Below, in pieces: positions 35,725 to 44,338 of a stretch of DNA of 64,000 nucleotides. The DNA lies in contig NZ_JABETK010000002.1 in assembly GCF_013240295.1 (NCBI RefSeq), positions 1,612,001 through 1,676,000 of the forward strand. The letters run 5' to 3'. The notes under the pieces are model-generated. The model was given only the letters and a program-made list of their open reading frames with translations. It did no database searches and was not told the DNA's origin. Each line of letters opens with the position of its first letter. The first letter of the stretch is position 1. Source of the DNA: Neoaquamicrobium sediminum (lineage in GTDB: Bacteria; Pseudomonadota; Alphaproteobacteria; Rhizobiales; Rhizobiaceae). Position numbers and translations under genes: made by a program.

Positions 35725-36632
35725 TCAGATCGGGTTGTTGAACGTATCGCAGTCCGCAAGCCGGCCGTTGCGCAGGCCGTTGGCGAACCAGGTCGCGCGC
35801 TGCTCCGACGTGCCGTGGTTGAAGCTCTCGGGCACGACATAGCCCTGCGTGCGCCGCTGCAGCGTGTCGTCGCCGATCTGGTGCGCCGCGTTCATGGCTT
35901 CCTCGATATCGCCGTCCTCGAGCAGGCCCTTCTGCGCGGTGAAATGCGCCCAGATGCCGGCGAAGCAGTCGGCCTGCAACTCAACCCGCATCGACATGCG
36001 GTTGGCCTCGGCCTGTCCCATGGTCTGGCGCTGCCTGTTGAATTCCGGCAGCACGCCGATCAGGTTCTGCACGTGATGGCCGACCTCGTGCGCGATCACA
36101 TAGGCCTGTGCGAAGTCCCCTGACGCACCGAAGCGCTGCGACAGTTCGCGGAAGAAGCCGAGGTCGATATAGACCCGCGAGTCCCCGGGCAGTAGAATGG
36201 GCCGGACGCCGCGGAAGCAAAACCGCATGCCGAACGCACCTGATCGGTGAACAGCACCATGCGCGGCTCGGTATAGGTCTGGCCTTCAGCCTGGAAGATG
36301 CCGTTCCAGACATCTTCGGTCTCGGCGAGCACCACCGAGACGAACTGAGCCTCCGCATCGCTCGGCTGGCTGCCCGGCGCCTCGTCTTGCGTGATCTGGG
36401 GATTGGCCGGCCCGCTGCCGCCCTCCAGGATCTGCAGCGGGTCGATGCCGCATGCGCGCAGCACGAAGAACAGCACAACCAGGATAACGATACCGGAAAG
36501 CCCACCCCCGCCGACGCCCCGGCCGATCGGGATCTGCATCGGCCTGCCGCTACGCCCGAAACCGCCGGGTGCGCCGCTCTGTCCGCGACGGTCCTCGACA
36601 TTGCTGCTCTGCCGACGGCCTCTCCAACGCAT
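35725..36632 (-). CDS. YpfJ-family neutral zinc metallopeptidase with apparent frameshift
   Basis: These membrane-anchored proteins are about 300 residues long. The N-terminal part from ATG 36632 (GAGGAG site) shows the basic start (MRWRGRRQSSNVEDRRG) and one membrane helix (LSGIVILVVLFFVLRACG). The catalytic part, with the zinc motif in AQAYVIAHEVGHHVQNLIG (HEVGHH), is in a second frame from about 36186 to 35725. Restoring one base in CCCC at 36183-36186 joins YCPG to DSRVYIDLGF exactly as in relatives. Peptidase function is inferred from the HExxH motif; the substrate is not known. Confidence 0.85.
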
Positions 36633-36815
36633 GGTCTGCTCCTCGCAAAGTCCCGGCCTGTGCCCACTCGGCCAAGCGCAATACAACTGCAAACTAGCGA
36701 AAGCGTTGCACCGGGTCATCCGCTTTCTCGCATCGCCCGCAGCACGTGTCAGCGTTAATGAAGCGTTAAATCAGGGCGGTTAGCGTCGTGCAGGCATCCA
36801 GAAAACCGGCCCAGC

Positions 36816-37085
36816 ATGACCACGCCCGCGCCTCTCGCACCGCTGATCGAACTCGCCGCGCAGAAGAACCTCGATCTGTTCTTCCGCGTCGGGCGAGGCT
36901 ACCTCACGCACGCCATGCGCGGTGGCATGCAGAACCAGCAGGGCTGGGGCGCAAGCCCCCTCGGCGTCCAGTCGCGTGCGGAGGCCCGCATCGTCTGCAC
37001 GCTGGCCCCGCCATTGCCGGAAGCCCGCCTTTATGCGTGGCCCGGCGGTGTGCCGCGCCGCGGCGCCCTGCCGGTCACGCGCTGA
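36816..37085 (+). CDS. Hypothetical protein
   Basis: An 89-residue frame starting at an ATG at 36816, ending seven bases before the convergent universal-stress gene. The sequence is Ala/Pro/Arg-rich with a hydrophobic start (LAPLIELAAQKNLDLFFRVG), and I recognise no family. Codon bias and the clean position between genes make it plausible, but short GC-rich frames can be open by chance. Confidence 0.45.
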   Translation: MTTPAPLAPLIELAAQKNLDLFFRVGRGYLTHAMRGGMQNQQGWGASPLGVQSRAEARIVCTLAPPLPEARLYAWPGGVPRRGALPVTR

Positions 37086-37091
37086 ACGCCG

Positions 37092-37943
37092 CTACCTGAA
37101 CAGCAGCACCGGGATCTTGCACGACCGGATCATCTCCGTCGTGGTGGAGCCGATGAACAGCGAGCGGATGCGGGAATGGCCATAGGCGCCCATGACCAGC
37201 AGGTCGATCCCGTCGCGTTCCACCGTCTCTGAAATGACCTTGTCGGGCTGTCCGGGCACCAGCTTGGCGGCTGTCTCGTGCCCTCCGGCCTTCAGCGTCG
37301 CCTGCGCGCCCTCCAGGGCCCGCCGCGCCTCCACGCTCTCGGTGCCCGCCATCAGAAGCCGGATGTCCAGACCTGCGAAAAGCGGCGAGCGCGCCACATG
37401 GTCCACGGCCTTCATCGCGCTCTGCCCACCATCATAGGCGATCAGGACCTTGCGAACCGGCCTGAATGTACGCGCGGCAACGAAGACCGGCTTCTTGGAC
37501 GCGCGCGCGATCCGCTCCATGTTGGAGCCGAGATGCAGCTTGGCGAAATCCGCCGCCTCGCCCCGCTTGCCGATCACGATGCCGCGCGCGTCGACTTCGG
37601 CCTCCGCAACGGCCTCAAGCAGATCGCCATTGCGCAACCGCGCGCTCACCGTCTCGACGCCGGCTTGCTTCAGGGCGGCCTCGGCATCCTCGAGGATCGC
37701 CCGGCCACGCTTCTGCGCCAGGCGCGCACGCTGTTCGTCCAGCGTCGAAAGTTCCTCCAGCAACGCGGTACGGGCGCCAAGCGCGATTGAGCCCGACAGG
37801 TCGGAGCTCGCGGTCTCGCGACGTCCGAGCACGTGCAGCAGTTCCACCGGCGCCCCGGTGCGGCCCGCGATCCAGCCTGCGTATTCGCAAACGCTTCTGG
37901 AATAGGTCGAACCGTCCACCAGCGCGATGAGTTTGTCGGTCAT
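37092..37943 (-). CDS. Universal stress protein, two tandem Usp domains
   Basis: The 283-residue protein has two Usp folds. The first (KLIALVDGSTYSRSVCEYAG) includes GIVIGKRGEAADFAKLHLGS; the second (KVLIAYDGGQSAMKAVDHVA) ends in VMGAYGHSRIRSLFIGST, which matches the ATP-binding signature G-x2-G-x9-G-S/T. Such ATP-binding Usps respond to starvation and other stress. It has a GGGAGGACA site. It lies just downstream of a SulP transporter gene on the same strand with 70 bases between, a pairing seen in other bacteria, suggesting it modulates that transporter. Confidence 0.93.
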   Translation of the reverse strand: MTDKLIALVDGSTYSRSVCEYAGWIAGRTGAPVELLHVLGRRETASSDLSGSIALGARTALLEELSTLDEQRARLAQKRGRAILEDAEAALKQAGVETVSARLRNGDLLEAVAEAEVDARGIVIGKRGEAADFAKLHLGSNMERIARASKKPVFVAARTFRPVRKVLIAYDGGQSAMKAVDHVARSPLFAGLDIRLLMAGTESVEARRALEGAQATLKAGGHETAAKLVPGQPDKVISETVERDGIDLLVMGAYGHSRIRSLFIGSTTTEMIRSCKIPVLLFR

Positions 37944-38013
37944 TGTGTCCTCCCTGCCGTGCAGGTTAAGCCGCGAAGTCGAAACGTCGCAAACGGTGCA
38001 AGATAAGCCATCA

Positions 38014-39497
38014 TCAATGCGCCATGAGCTTGTCGAGCGCGCCAGGCTTGTCGTGGATGGCAAGGCGGTCGACGATCGTTTCGCTCGCCAGGTTCATGCC
38101 GACGATCTCCACCTCCGCGCCGTCGCGCCGAAACTTCAGCACCGCCATGTCGAGCGCGGCGACGCTGGAAATGTCCCAGATATGGGCGCGCGAGACGTCG
38201 ATGGTGACCTTCTCCAGCGTCTCCCTGAAATCGAAGGCCGCCATGAAGTCCTCCGCCGAGGCAAAGAAGAGCTGGCCTTCGACCGTGTAGGTGCGGTGCC
38301 GGCCGTCCGCGCTGAGCGTCGAGGAAACGGCGAAGAGCTGCGCGATCTTCCAGGCAAAGAAGATGCCCGACAGAAGCACGCCGATCAGCACGCCGATGGC
38401 GAGATTATGCGTGAAGATGACGCCGACCACCGTCGCCAGCATGACGATGGATGACGAGCGCGGATGATCCCGCAGGTTCCTGATCGACGACCACGAGAAG
38501 GTGCCGATCGACACCATGATCATGATCGCGACCAGCGCGGCCATGGGGATCTGGCTGACGAGGTCGCCGAGAACCAGGATCATGAACAGCAGCAGCATGC
38601 CGGCGGCAAAGTCGACAGCCGCCCGCGCCCGCCGGACTTCACGTTGATGATCGACTGGCCGATCATGGCGCAGCCTGCCATGCCGCCGATAAAGGCGGTC
38701 GCCGTATTGGCGATGCCCTGTCCGATGCACTCCTGGTTGCGGTCGGACGGCGTGTCGGTCAGGTCGTCGACGATCTGTGCCGTCATCAGCGATTCCAGCA
38801 GGCCCACCACCGCCACTGCCGCCGAATAGGGCAGGATGATGAGCAGCGTTTCCAGCGTCAGCGGAATGTCCGGGATCAGGAATACCGGCAGCGTCGAAGG
38901 CAGTTCGCCCATGTCGCCCACGGTGCGAACGTCGAAGCCGAAGGCAATGGCAACCGTCGTCAGCACGACGATGCACACCAGCGGCGACGGAACGGCCTTG
39001 GTGAGGCGTGGAAAGAGATAGATGATCGCCAATCCCGCCGCGACCATGACATAGGTCAGCCACGGCACGCCGATCAGCTCGGGAAGCTGCGCCATGAAGA
39101 TCAGGATTGCCAGCGCGTTGACGAAGCCGGTCATCACCGAGCGCGAAACGAAGCGCATCACGTAGCCGAGCTTGAGGAAGCCCGCGCCGATCTGCAGCAG
39201 GCCCGCAAGCACCGTGGCGGCCAGCAGGTATTGCAGCCCGTGATCACGCACCAGCGTCACCATCAGCACGGCGGTTGCCGCCGTCGCGGCCGAGATCATG
39301 CCCGGCCTGCCGCCCACGAAGGCGATCAGCACGGCGATAGAGAACGAGGCGTAGAGCCCGACCTTCGGGTCGACCCCGGCGATGATCGAGAAGGCGATGG
39401 CCTCGGGAATGAGCGCAAGGGCAACGACGAGGCCGGCGAGAAGATCGCCGCGCACGTTGCCGAACCACTGCGCGCGGTAGGCGGACAAGGATTTCAT
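38014..39497 (-). CDS. SulP-family anion permease with STAS domain, apparent frameshift
   Basis: SulP proteins transport sulfate, bicarbonate or other anions. From the ATG at 39497 the first frame gives about 10 membrane helices with the SulP signature ([36 protein letters not shown]). The remaining helices and a cytosolic STAS domain ([40 protein letters not shown]) continue in another frame down to 38014. One missing A in AAA at 38608-38610 explains the switch and restores about 494 residues. A long structured leader precedes it and a Usp gene follows. Which anion is carried cannot be told. Confidence 0.88.
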
Positions 39498-39866
39498 GAA
39501 TTTCCAGCAGTATCGAAAGCCTGACGGTCGGCCCGGGCGGGTCGCATGGCGTTTCAGGCGTGTTCGTTGTCCGGCGGATTGGCGGCCGGAAGAGCCACCC
39601 GGACTTTCACCGGGTCCTGACGGGATGGGGGTGGTCTTAGGCAATTCGTTGCTGCGCCGCAACATCAAATCCCGATCGCCACCACGTTCGCCGAGGCGTC
39701 TTCACGTCGGGCAACCCTCATGCTACCCAGAACTCGCTATGAAGTTCGCATTCAAATCCTCCTCGACCTTCTTCCTGGGCTGAACCACGCGTTCAGGCCG
39801 GCGCATTGCGGTGCGCCAGGAAGATAACGGCCCGGTTTCGCCAGCGGCCGAAAAGAGGATCTCGAC
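39498..39866. other. Long intergenic region between SulP gene and PhyH gene, contains structured leader
   Basis: The 369-base region holds the 5' leader of the SulP gene on the minus strand (see the candidate structured RNA) and the upstream region of the PhyH gene on the plus strand. No convincing gene was seen; a 14-codon frame at 39739-39783 has no strong ribosome-binding site. Confidence 0.5.
39520..39620 (-). ncRNA. Candidate structured 5' leader (possible regulatory RNA) of the SulP gene
   Basis: On the minus strand, three inverted repeats stand in the 120 bases before the SulP start: ACCCGG/CCGGGT (39597-39615), CCGGC/GCCGG (39571-39589) and GCCTGA/TCAGGC (39520-39559). The central CCTGA arm (39554-39558) could pair either with TCAGG near 39520 or with TCAGG near 39616-39620, giving mutually exclusive structures. 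Alphaproteobacterial sulfate-transport genes are known to have conserved leader RNAs, but I cannot confirm membership in a named family. Confidence 0.4.
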
Positions 39867-40658
39867 ATGCAGAACGACAGCGCGCACGGGCTGAGCCCCG
39901 AGCAAATCTCAACCTTCATCTCGCACGGCTTCGTCAGGATCGACGAGGCGTTCCCATCCGAGCTGGCGCACGACGCCCGCGCCATCCTGTGGCAGGCGAT
40001 GGGCCTGTCGCCCGAGGAGCCGGCCGGCTGGACCCAACCCGTCATACGGCTGGGCATGTTCACCGAGCAGCCGTTCATTGCCGCGGCCAACACCCCGCGT
40101 CTTCACGCAGCCTACGACGCACTCGTCGGTCCCGGCCGCTGGCATGCGCCGGCCGCGATAGGCACCTTTCCGGTGCGGTTCCCGAGCGCCGACGAACCGG
40201 GCGACGTCGGCTGGCATGTCGATGTCAGCTTCGGGACCGACGAGCCGGACTTCATGCAATGGCGTGCCAACGTGGTCAGCCGTGGCCGCGCCCTGCTGAT
40301 GCTGTTCCTGTTCTCCGACATCGGCGAGGACGACGCGCCAACACGCATCCGCATCGGCTCGCACCGGCAGATCGCGCGGCAATTGCTGCCCCATGGCGAA
40401 GCGGGGCTGACACTGGGCGAACTGGCAGCAAACGGTTTCGCCGAAAGCGCGGATTGCGCTGAAACGCTGGCGACCGGCCCCGCCGGCACGGTCTATCTGT
40501 GCCATCCGTTTCTGGTCCACAGCGCCCAGCCGCATTGCGGAACGACACCGCGTTTCCTGGCCCAGCCGCCACTGCTGCCGACAGGCCCCTTCAGGTCGGA
40601 CCTGCCGCCTTCACCGGTGCAGATCGCCATCCGCGAAGCCTGCGGCCTGCATTTCTGA
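39867..40658 (+). CDS. Phytanoyl-CoA dioxygenase (PhyH) family protein
   Basis: The 263-residue protein is a likely Fe(II)/2-oxoglutarate dioxygenase of the PhyH type. It has ISTFISHGFVRIDEAFPSEL at the start, the iron-binding H-x-D in GWHVDVSF, and a distal His in PFLVHSAQPH. The Arg that binds 2-oxoglutarate may be the one in TTPRFLAQPP. These enzymes hydroxylate small molecules or lipids; the substrate is unknown. It stands alone, divergent from the SulP gene. The ATG at 39867 follows a GAGGATCTCG stretch. Confidence 0.88.
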   Translation: MQNDSAHGLSPEQISTFISHGFVRIDEAFPSELAHDARAILWQAMGLSPEEPAGWTQPVIRLGMFTEQPFIAAANTPRLHAAYDALVGPGRWHAPAAIGTFPVRFPSADEPGDVGWHVDVSFGTDEPDFMQWRANVVSRGRALLMLFLFSDIGEDDAPTRIRIGSHRQIARQLLPHGEAGLTLGELAANGFAESADCAETLATGPAGTVYLCHPFLVHSAQPHCGTTPRFLAQPPLLPTGPFRSDLPPSPVQIAIREACGLHF

Positions 40659-40700
40659 GTGCAGCGGCCACCTACGGCCGGAGAAAGACCACCTGTAAAG

Positions 40701-40726
40701 CCCTCTCCCCGCTGTCGGGGAGAGGG
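40701..40726. repeat. GC-rich hairpin between convergent genes
   Basis: CCCTCTCCCC and GGGGAGAGGG form a perfect 10-bp stem with a six-base loop between the ends of the PhyH and SDR genes. There is no T-run, so it is more like the GC-rich palindromic repeats common in rhizobia than a standard terminator, although it may act as one. Confidence 0.5.
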
Positions 40727-40755
40727 ACAGGTTCATTCAGGTCACACCCGCAAGC

Positions 40756-41550
40756 CTACTCCGCGATCGCGCCACAGGTCAGGTTGGCCACCGCGCCCGT
40801 CATCGCGCCGGCCCGTTCCGAGGCCAGGAATGCGGCCGTCTCGGCTACATGCTCGATGCGCGGCAGCCGCTTAAGCATCGTCATTTGCGCCGCACCGCCC
40901 AACCATTGGTCGACGCTGAGCCCCATCATCGCTGCCTTGGCCTCGAACATCGGGCCTGTGAACGAGCCGGCCGCTGGCGCATCGGTCAGTGCATGAGACC
41001 TGATGCAGGCGACCCGGATGTTGCGTGGCCCCAGTTCGTCGGCAAGCGTGCGGGAGAACGCCTCGACACCAGCCTGCGATGCAGCATGGCCGAGGTGCCC
41101 GCCCACGGCAAGCACCGCGCCCGGCGCCGACAGCGTCAGGATCACGCCGGTCCGCGACCGCCCCATATGCGGGGCGACCGCCTTCGACGTGATGAACAGC
41201 GCCCGCAGGAACCGATCCACCGGCAGCATGAATGCGTCCAGCGACAGCTCTCCGATCGTCGTTCCCTGGTCATGCGGGAAGCTCACCGCGTTGAGCGCGA
41301 TGTCTATGCTTCCCGCGCGCTCGGCGATGTCCGCTGCGTGGCGGTCCACCGCCTGTTCGTCGAGCACGTCGAGTTCGGCCGTCTCCACCTGCCCACCGGC
41401 CGAGGCGATTGCATTGGCCACCCGGTCGAGCTTTGCCCGGTTGCGCCCTGCAACGAAGACGCGCGCGCCTTCCCGCGCAAACACCTCGGCCACGGCGGAG
41501 CCGATGGCGCCGGCACCATATATCACGGCATTCCTGTCATTCAGTAACAT
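40756..41550 (-). CDS. SDR-family protein lacking the usual catalytic Tyr and Lys
   Basis: A 264-residue SDR-fold protein with the NAD(P)-binding GAGAIGSAVAEVFAREGARV and the Ser-containing strand LTLSAPGAVL. Where active SDRs have YxxxK, this protein has HAASQ (GHLGHAASQAGVEA), so both Tyr and Lys are replaced. It may bind a cofactor without acting as a dehydrogenase, or use a different mechanism. It is the last gene of a run (ArsR, SRPBCC, SDR) on the same strand, with 26 bases to the SRPBCC gene. Confidence 0.85.
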   Translation of the reverse strand: MLLNDRNAVIYGAGAIGSAVAEVFAREGARVFVAGRNRAKLDRVANAIASAGGQVETAELDVLDEQAVDRHAADIAERAGSIDIALNAVSFPHDQGTTIGELSLDAFMLPVDRFLRALFITSKAVAPHMGRSRTGVILTLSAPGAVLAVGGHLGHAASQAGVEAFSRTLADELGPRNIRVACIRSHALTDAPAAGSFTGPMFEAKAAMMGLSVDQWLGGAAQMTMLKRLPRIEHVAETAAFLASERAGAMTGAVANLTCGAIAE

Positions 41551-41576
41551 GATGTTCTCGCGTGCTCCGGCTGCCG

Positions 41577-42002
41577 TCAGGCAAGGGACTTTTCAAGCGC
41601 CTCAAGGATCGTGGTCCAGCCCTTGATGTGGCCGTCACGCGAATCCTCGCTCCTGAACTTGACCTGCCGCAGCGTGATTTCGGTGGCGCCCGCTTCCGCC
41701 TCGGCGAAGTCGACCGTCACCACGCTGTCGTCGAGCGAGTGCGGCGATTCCCAGGTGAACGACAAATGCGAGTGCGGATCGATCGCAAGGTAGGTGCCCG
41801 CATGCGGGATCTCCTTTTCGGGCGTCACCATGACGATCGAGAACCGCCCGCCCTTCACCGGGTCGTTCGTCACCCGGGCATTGCCCGTCGTGGACGGCGG
41901 GCGCATGAATTTCGACAGCATCTGCGGCGACAGCCACGCCTCGAAAACCTTCTCACGCGGGGCCGCGATCCTGTGGTTTATCGTCAGTTCCAGTTCGCTC
42001 AT
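41577..42002 (-). CDS. SRPBCC (AHSA1) family protein
   Basis: A 141-residue protein with the START-like fold of the Aha1 group: INHRIAAPREKVFEAWLSPQ at the start, GGRFSIVMVTPEKEIPHAGT in the middle and HIKGWTTILEALEKSLA at the end. These bind hydrophobic ligands; the bacterial ones are of unknown role. Its start overlaps the end of the ArsR gene by 50 bases, a widespread arrangement (ArsR plus SRPBCC) that points to coupled expression. Confidence 0.9.
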   Translation of the reverse strand: MSELELTINHRIAAPREKVFEAWLSPQMLSKFMRPPSTTGNARVTNDPVKGGRFSIVMVTPEKEIPHAGTYLAIDPHSHLSFTWESPHSLDDSVVTVDFAEAEAGATEITLRQVKFRSEDSRDGHIKGWTTILEALEKSLA

Positions 42003-42330
42003 CGTCTTGGTCTCCTGTAACCAGCAACTCTTCCAGCGCCGAGAGGCGCAGTTCCCAGATCGATTTCAACTGGCCGAACCACTGCTCGGTGAGCCTCAGC
42101 GGTGCGAGCTCGGGTGCGATGAAATGTTCGCGCCCCACGGTCCGGCGGGTGACGAGACCCGCCTCCTCCAGCACCTTGATGTGCTTCGAAACGGAGTTCA
42201 GCGACATCTCGAAATGGGCGGCGAGTGCCGTCACCCTCAACGCCCCCTCCTGTACGAGGAGCGTGAGTATCCTGCGCCGCGTGGTATCGCCTGCGGCCTT
42301 CAGAATGCGTGACAGGTCTTCTTCGTCCAT
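41953..42330 (-). CDS. ArsR-family transcriptional regulator
   Basis: A 125-residue winged-helix repressor (LSRILKAAGDTTRRRILTLL, FEMSLNSVSKHIKVLEEAGL). No cysteine metal-sensing motif (CxC) is present in the recognition helix, so it probably senses something other than arsenite, or it may be part of a ligand system with the SRPBCC protein whose gene it overlaps. The C-terminal helix (RLTEQWFGQLKSIWELRLSA) likely contributes to dimerisation. Confidence 0.92.
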   Translation of the reverse strand: MDEEDLSRILKAAGDTTRRRILTLLVQEGALRVTALAAHFEMSLNSVSKHIKVLEEAGLVTRRTVGREHFIAPELAPLRLTEQWFGQLKSIWELRLSALEELLVTGDQDDERTGTDDKPQDRGPA

Positions 42331-42441
42331 TCATTCACCCTTATGGTTGAATATATGCCCCACGAAAATTAGTCAACCATTTGGGTGAATAATTTTTCGC
42401 GACGCGCCCCCGGTCCGCGACGACTGGCTGCGAACCCTTGT

Positions 42442-42978
42442 CTATCTCGAGACCACCAGCTCCTGCTCGATCTGGTCGAACAGCGCACGCCAGGCCGTGT
42501 CGGGAAAATCGACGAGCCCAAGCCCCCGCAGCAGGAACGCCCCTTCGGCGGCGAAGAATGCGATGCGCGCCTGCTCGTCACGGCCGAACAGCTTCAGCCG
42601 GTCGCGGTAGTAGTTGCGCAGCACTTCGGCATGGCCGGGCGATTCCGCCAGCGTCGCCATCAGGCTGGCGGCGCGCGCGGCAAGCGCGTCGTTTTCGTCG
42701 CGGGTCGCTGCCAGATGCGCCTGCATGCCGGCCTCCGCGCTGTCCGCAAGCGTCTCCCGCTTTGCCTCGACCTCACCCAGAAACCGGTCGATGTCGCGCC
42801 TTGTCATCGCGGCAACCAGTTCCTGCTTGCTGGCATAGCAGTAGAGCACGCCGCCCTTGCTGACGCCGGCACGCCGTGCGACCGCGTCGAAGGTCAGGCT
42901 CCCTGCCCCCTCCTCGGTTACGATCGCTTCGGCTGCATCCAGGATAGCATCCCTGTCGATCGTCCTTTTCCTGCCCAT
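42442..42978 (-). CDS. TetR-family regulator divergent from an SMR efflux gene
   Basis: The 178-residue protein has a TetR helix-turn-helix ([40 protein letters not shown]) and a drug-binding-type C-terminal domain. I start it at the ATG 42978 ([10 protein letters not shown]), matching the domain. It is divergent from an SMR transporter with a 97-base gap that includes an AT-rich TATATATAG stretch. Repression of the transporter by this protein is inferred from layout. Confidence 0.88.
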   Translation of the reverse strand: MGRKRTIDRDAILDAAEAIVTEEGAGSLTFDAVARRAGVSKGGVLYCYASKQELVAAMTRRDIDRFLGEVEAKRETLADSAEAGMQAHLAATRDENDALAARAASLMATLAESPGHAEVLRNYYRDRLKLFGRDEQARIAFFAAEGAFLLRGLGLVDFPDTAWRALFDQIEQELVVSR

Positions 42979-43075
42979 CTGTTTTCCTCTTTTCAAACCG
43001 TCTGGTCGGATATATATAGCACCGAAGTTCCGGCACGTCACCCGTCGCCGGCATCGGATCGAAAGGAGAAAAGTC

Positions 43076-43396
43076 ATGGCCTGGCTCTATCTCGGCTTTG
43101 CCGGCCTGCTGGAAATCGTCTGGGCCTCGTTCCTGAAGCAGTCCGAGGGGTTCACCCGGCTCACGCCGAGCGTCATCACGCTGTTGGCGATGGCAGGCTC
43201 CTTCTGGCTGCTGGCCCTGGCCATGCGCAGCCTGCCGCTCGGCACCGCCTATGCCATCTGGACCGGCATCGGCGCGGTCGGCGCCTTTGTTGTCGGCATA
43301 GTGGTCATGGGCGAGGCGGCGACCCTCGGTCGCATCCTCAGCGTTGCCCTTCTGATAACCGGCATGGTGGGCCTCAAGCTCTCGTCGGGCCACTGA
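43076..43396 (+). CDS. Small multidrug resistance (SMR) family transporter
   Basis: A 106-residue protein with four membrane helices, the usual SMR size. It has the conserved Glu in helix 1 ([12 protein letters not shown]) and [20 protein letters not shown] in helix 3. The sequence is closest in pattern to SugE/Gdx, which exports guanidinium and some quaternary ammonium compounds, but an EmrE-type assignment cannot be excluded. A strong GAAAGGAG site precedes the ATG. A TetR gene is divergent. It is followed by an intrinsic terminator. Confidence 0.92.
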   Translation: MAWLYLGFAGLLEIVWASFLKQSEGFTRLTPSVITLLAMAGSFWLLALAMRSLPLGTAYAIWTGIGAVGAFVVGIVVMGEAATLGRILSVALLITGMVGLKLSSGH

Positions 43397-43427
43397 GATC
43401 TGCCGCGTCTCATCGCCGTCTTGACCC

Positions 43428-43454
43428 GGCCCGTGACCATGTCGCGGGCCTTTT
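43428..43454 (+). terminator. Intrinsic terminator after the SMR gene
   Basis: GGCCCG pairs with CGGGCC across an 11-base loop, followed by TTTT. It lies 32 bases beyond the SMR stop. The loop is a little long, but the stem and T-run are clear. Confidence 0.65.
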
Positions 43455-43596
43455 CCGTCAATTCCCACCCACGTCATCGCACACGGACACGCGACCTCGT
43501 AACCACGTGCAGAAAGTTGGTGCGCGGTTGTCGGGATTGGCTGCCATCGCGCGTCCTTGGTCCGAAACGTTGGTTGACGGAAGGAAGGAACGGACA

Positions 43597-44282
43597 ATGC
43601 GCAAGATCATCGCGGCAGCTTTCACCACGCTCGACGGCGTCATGCAGGCGCCCGGCGGCCCGGAGGAAGACCGCAGCGGCGGCTTCGAATATGGCGGCTG
43701 GCTGCCGAATTTCTGGGACGACGAGCTCGGCGCCGCACTGGACAGGAACTTCGCCGAGCCCTTCGACCTGCTGCTGGGGCGTCGCACATATGACATCTTC
43801 GCCGCACACTGGCCCTACATCCAGGTTGACCCGGAGGCGAGCGATTTCGATGCGATGAATGCCGACATCGCCAACACCTTCAATCGCATCACCAAATACG
43901 TCGCGACCCACCGGCCGGAGTCGCTCCACTGGCAGAACAGTCAGGCACTCGGAACCGACGTCGTCGCCACGTTGCGCGAACTCAAGCAGGGCGACGGCCC
44001 CGACCTGATGACGCAGGGCTCGAGCGAGCTGCTGGATCTTCTATTCGAGAACGATCTCGTCGACGAGCTGCGCCTTTTCATCTTCCCGCTGGTGCTGGGC
44101 AAGGGGAAGCGCGTCTTCGGCAATGGCAGCGCCCCCGCACGCTCAAGCTTGCCTCCTCGAGCCTATCGCCCAACGGCATCCTCATCACGCGTTACGAGCG
44201 CGCAGGCGATGTCCAGATCGGCTCTTTCGCCATGGAAACACCAACACTGGCCGAGCTCGAGCGCCGCAGCAACCTCGGCTGA
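43597..44282 (+). CDS. RibD-C-like dihydrofolate reductase family protein with apparent frameshift
   Basis: The 228-residue reconstructed protein belongs to the RibD C-terminal/DHFR-like reductases that use NADPH: IIAAAFTTLDGVMQAPGGPE at the start, DLLLGRRTYDIFAAHWP and MTQGSSELLDLLFENDLVDE. In the C-terminal part the frame changes at CCCCC 44132-44136; with one more C the reading continues as TLKLASSSLSPNGILI and ends at 44282. These proteins often lie near resistance or stress genes, and none has a settled in vivo reaction. A GGAAGGAA site precedes the start. Confidence 0.8.
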
Positions 44283-44338
44283 ACCCTGCCGGCCTCTGTC
44301 TTCCACATGGCCGCGCCGCCAGCGCGGCCATGCCGTTC

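Noticed and set aside
39739..39783. A 14-codon ORF (MKFAFKSS...) upstream of the PhyH gene
   Set aside because: No ribosome-binding site or conserved role is visible; it may be chance.
40701..40726. Treating the GC-rich hairpin as a standard rho-independent terminator
   Set aside because: It lacks a T-run on either side, so it was listed as a repeat.
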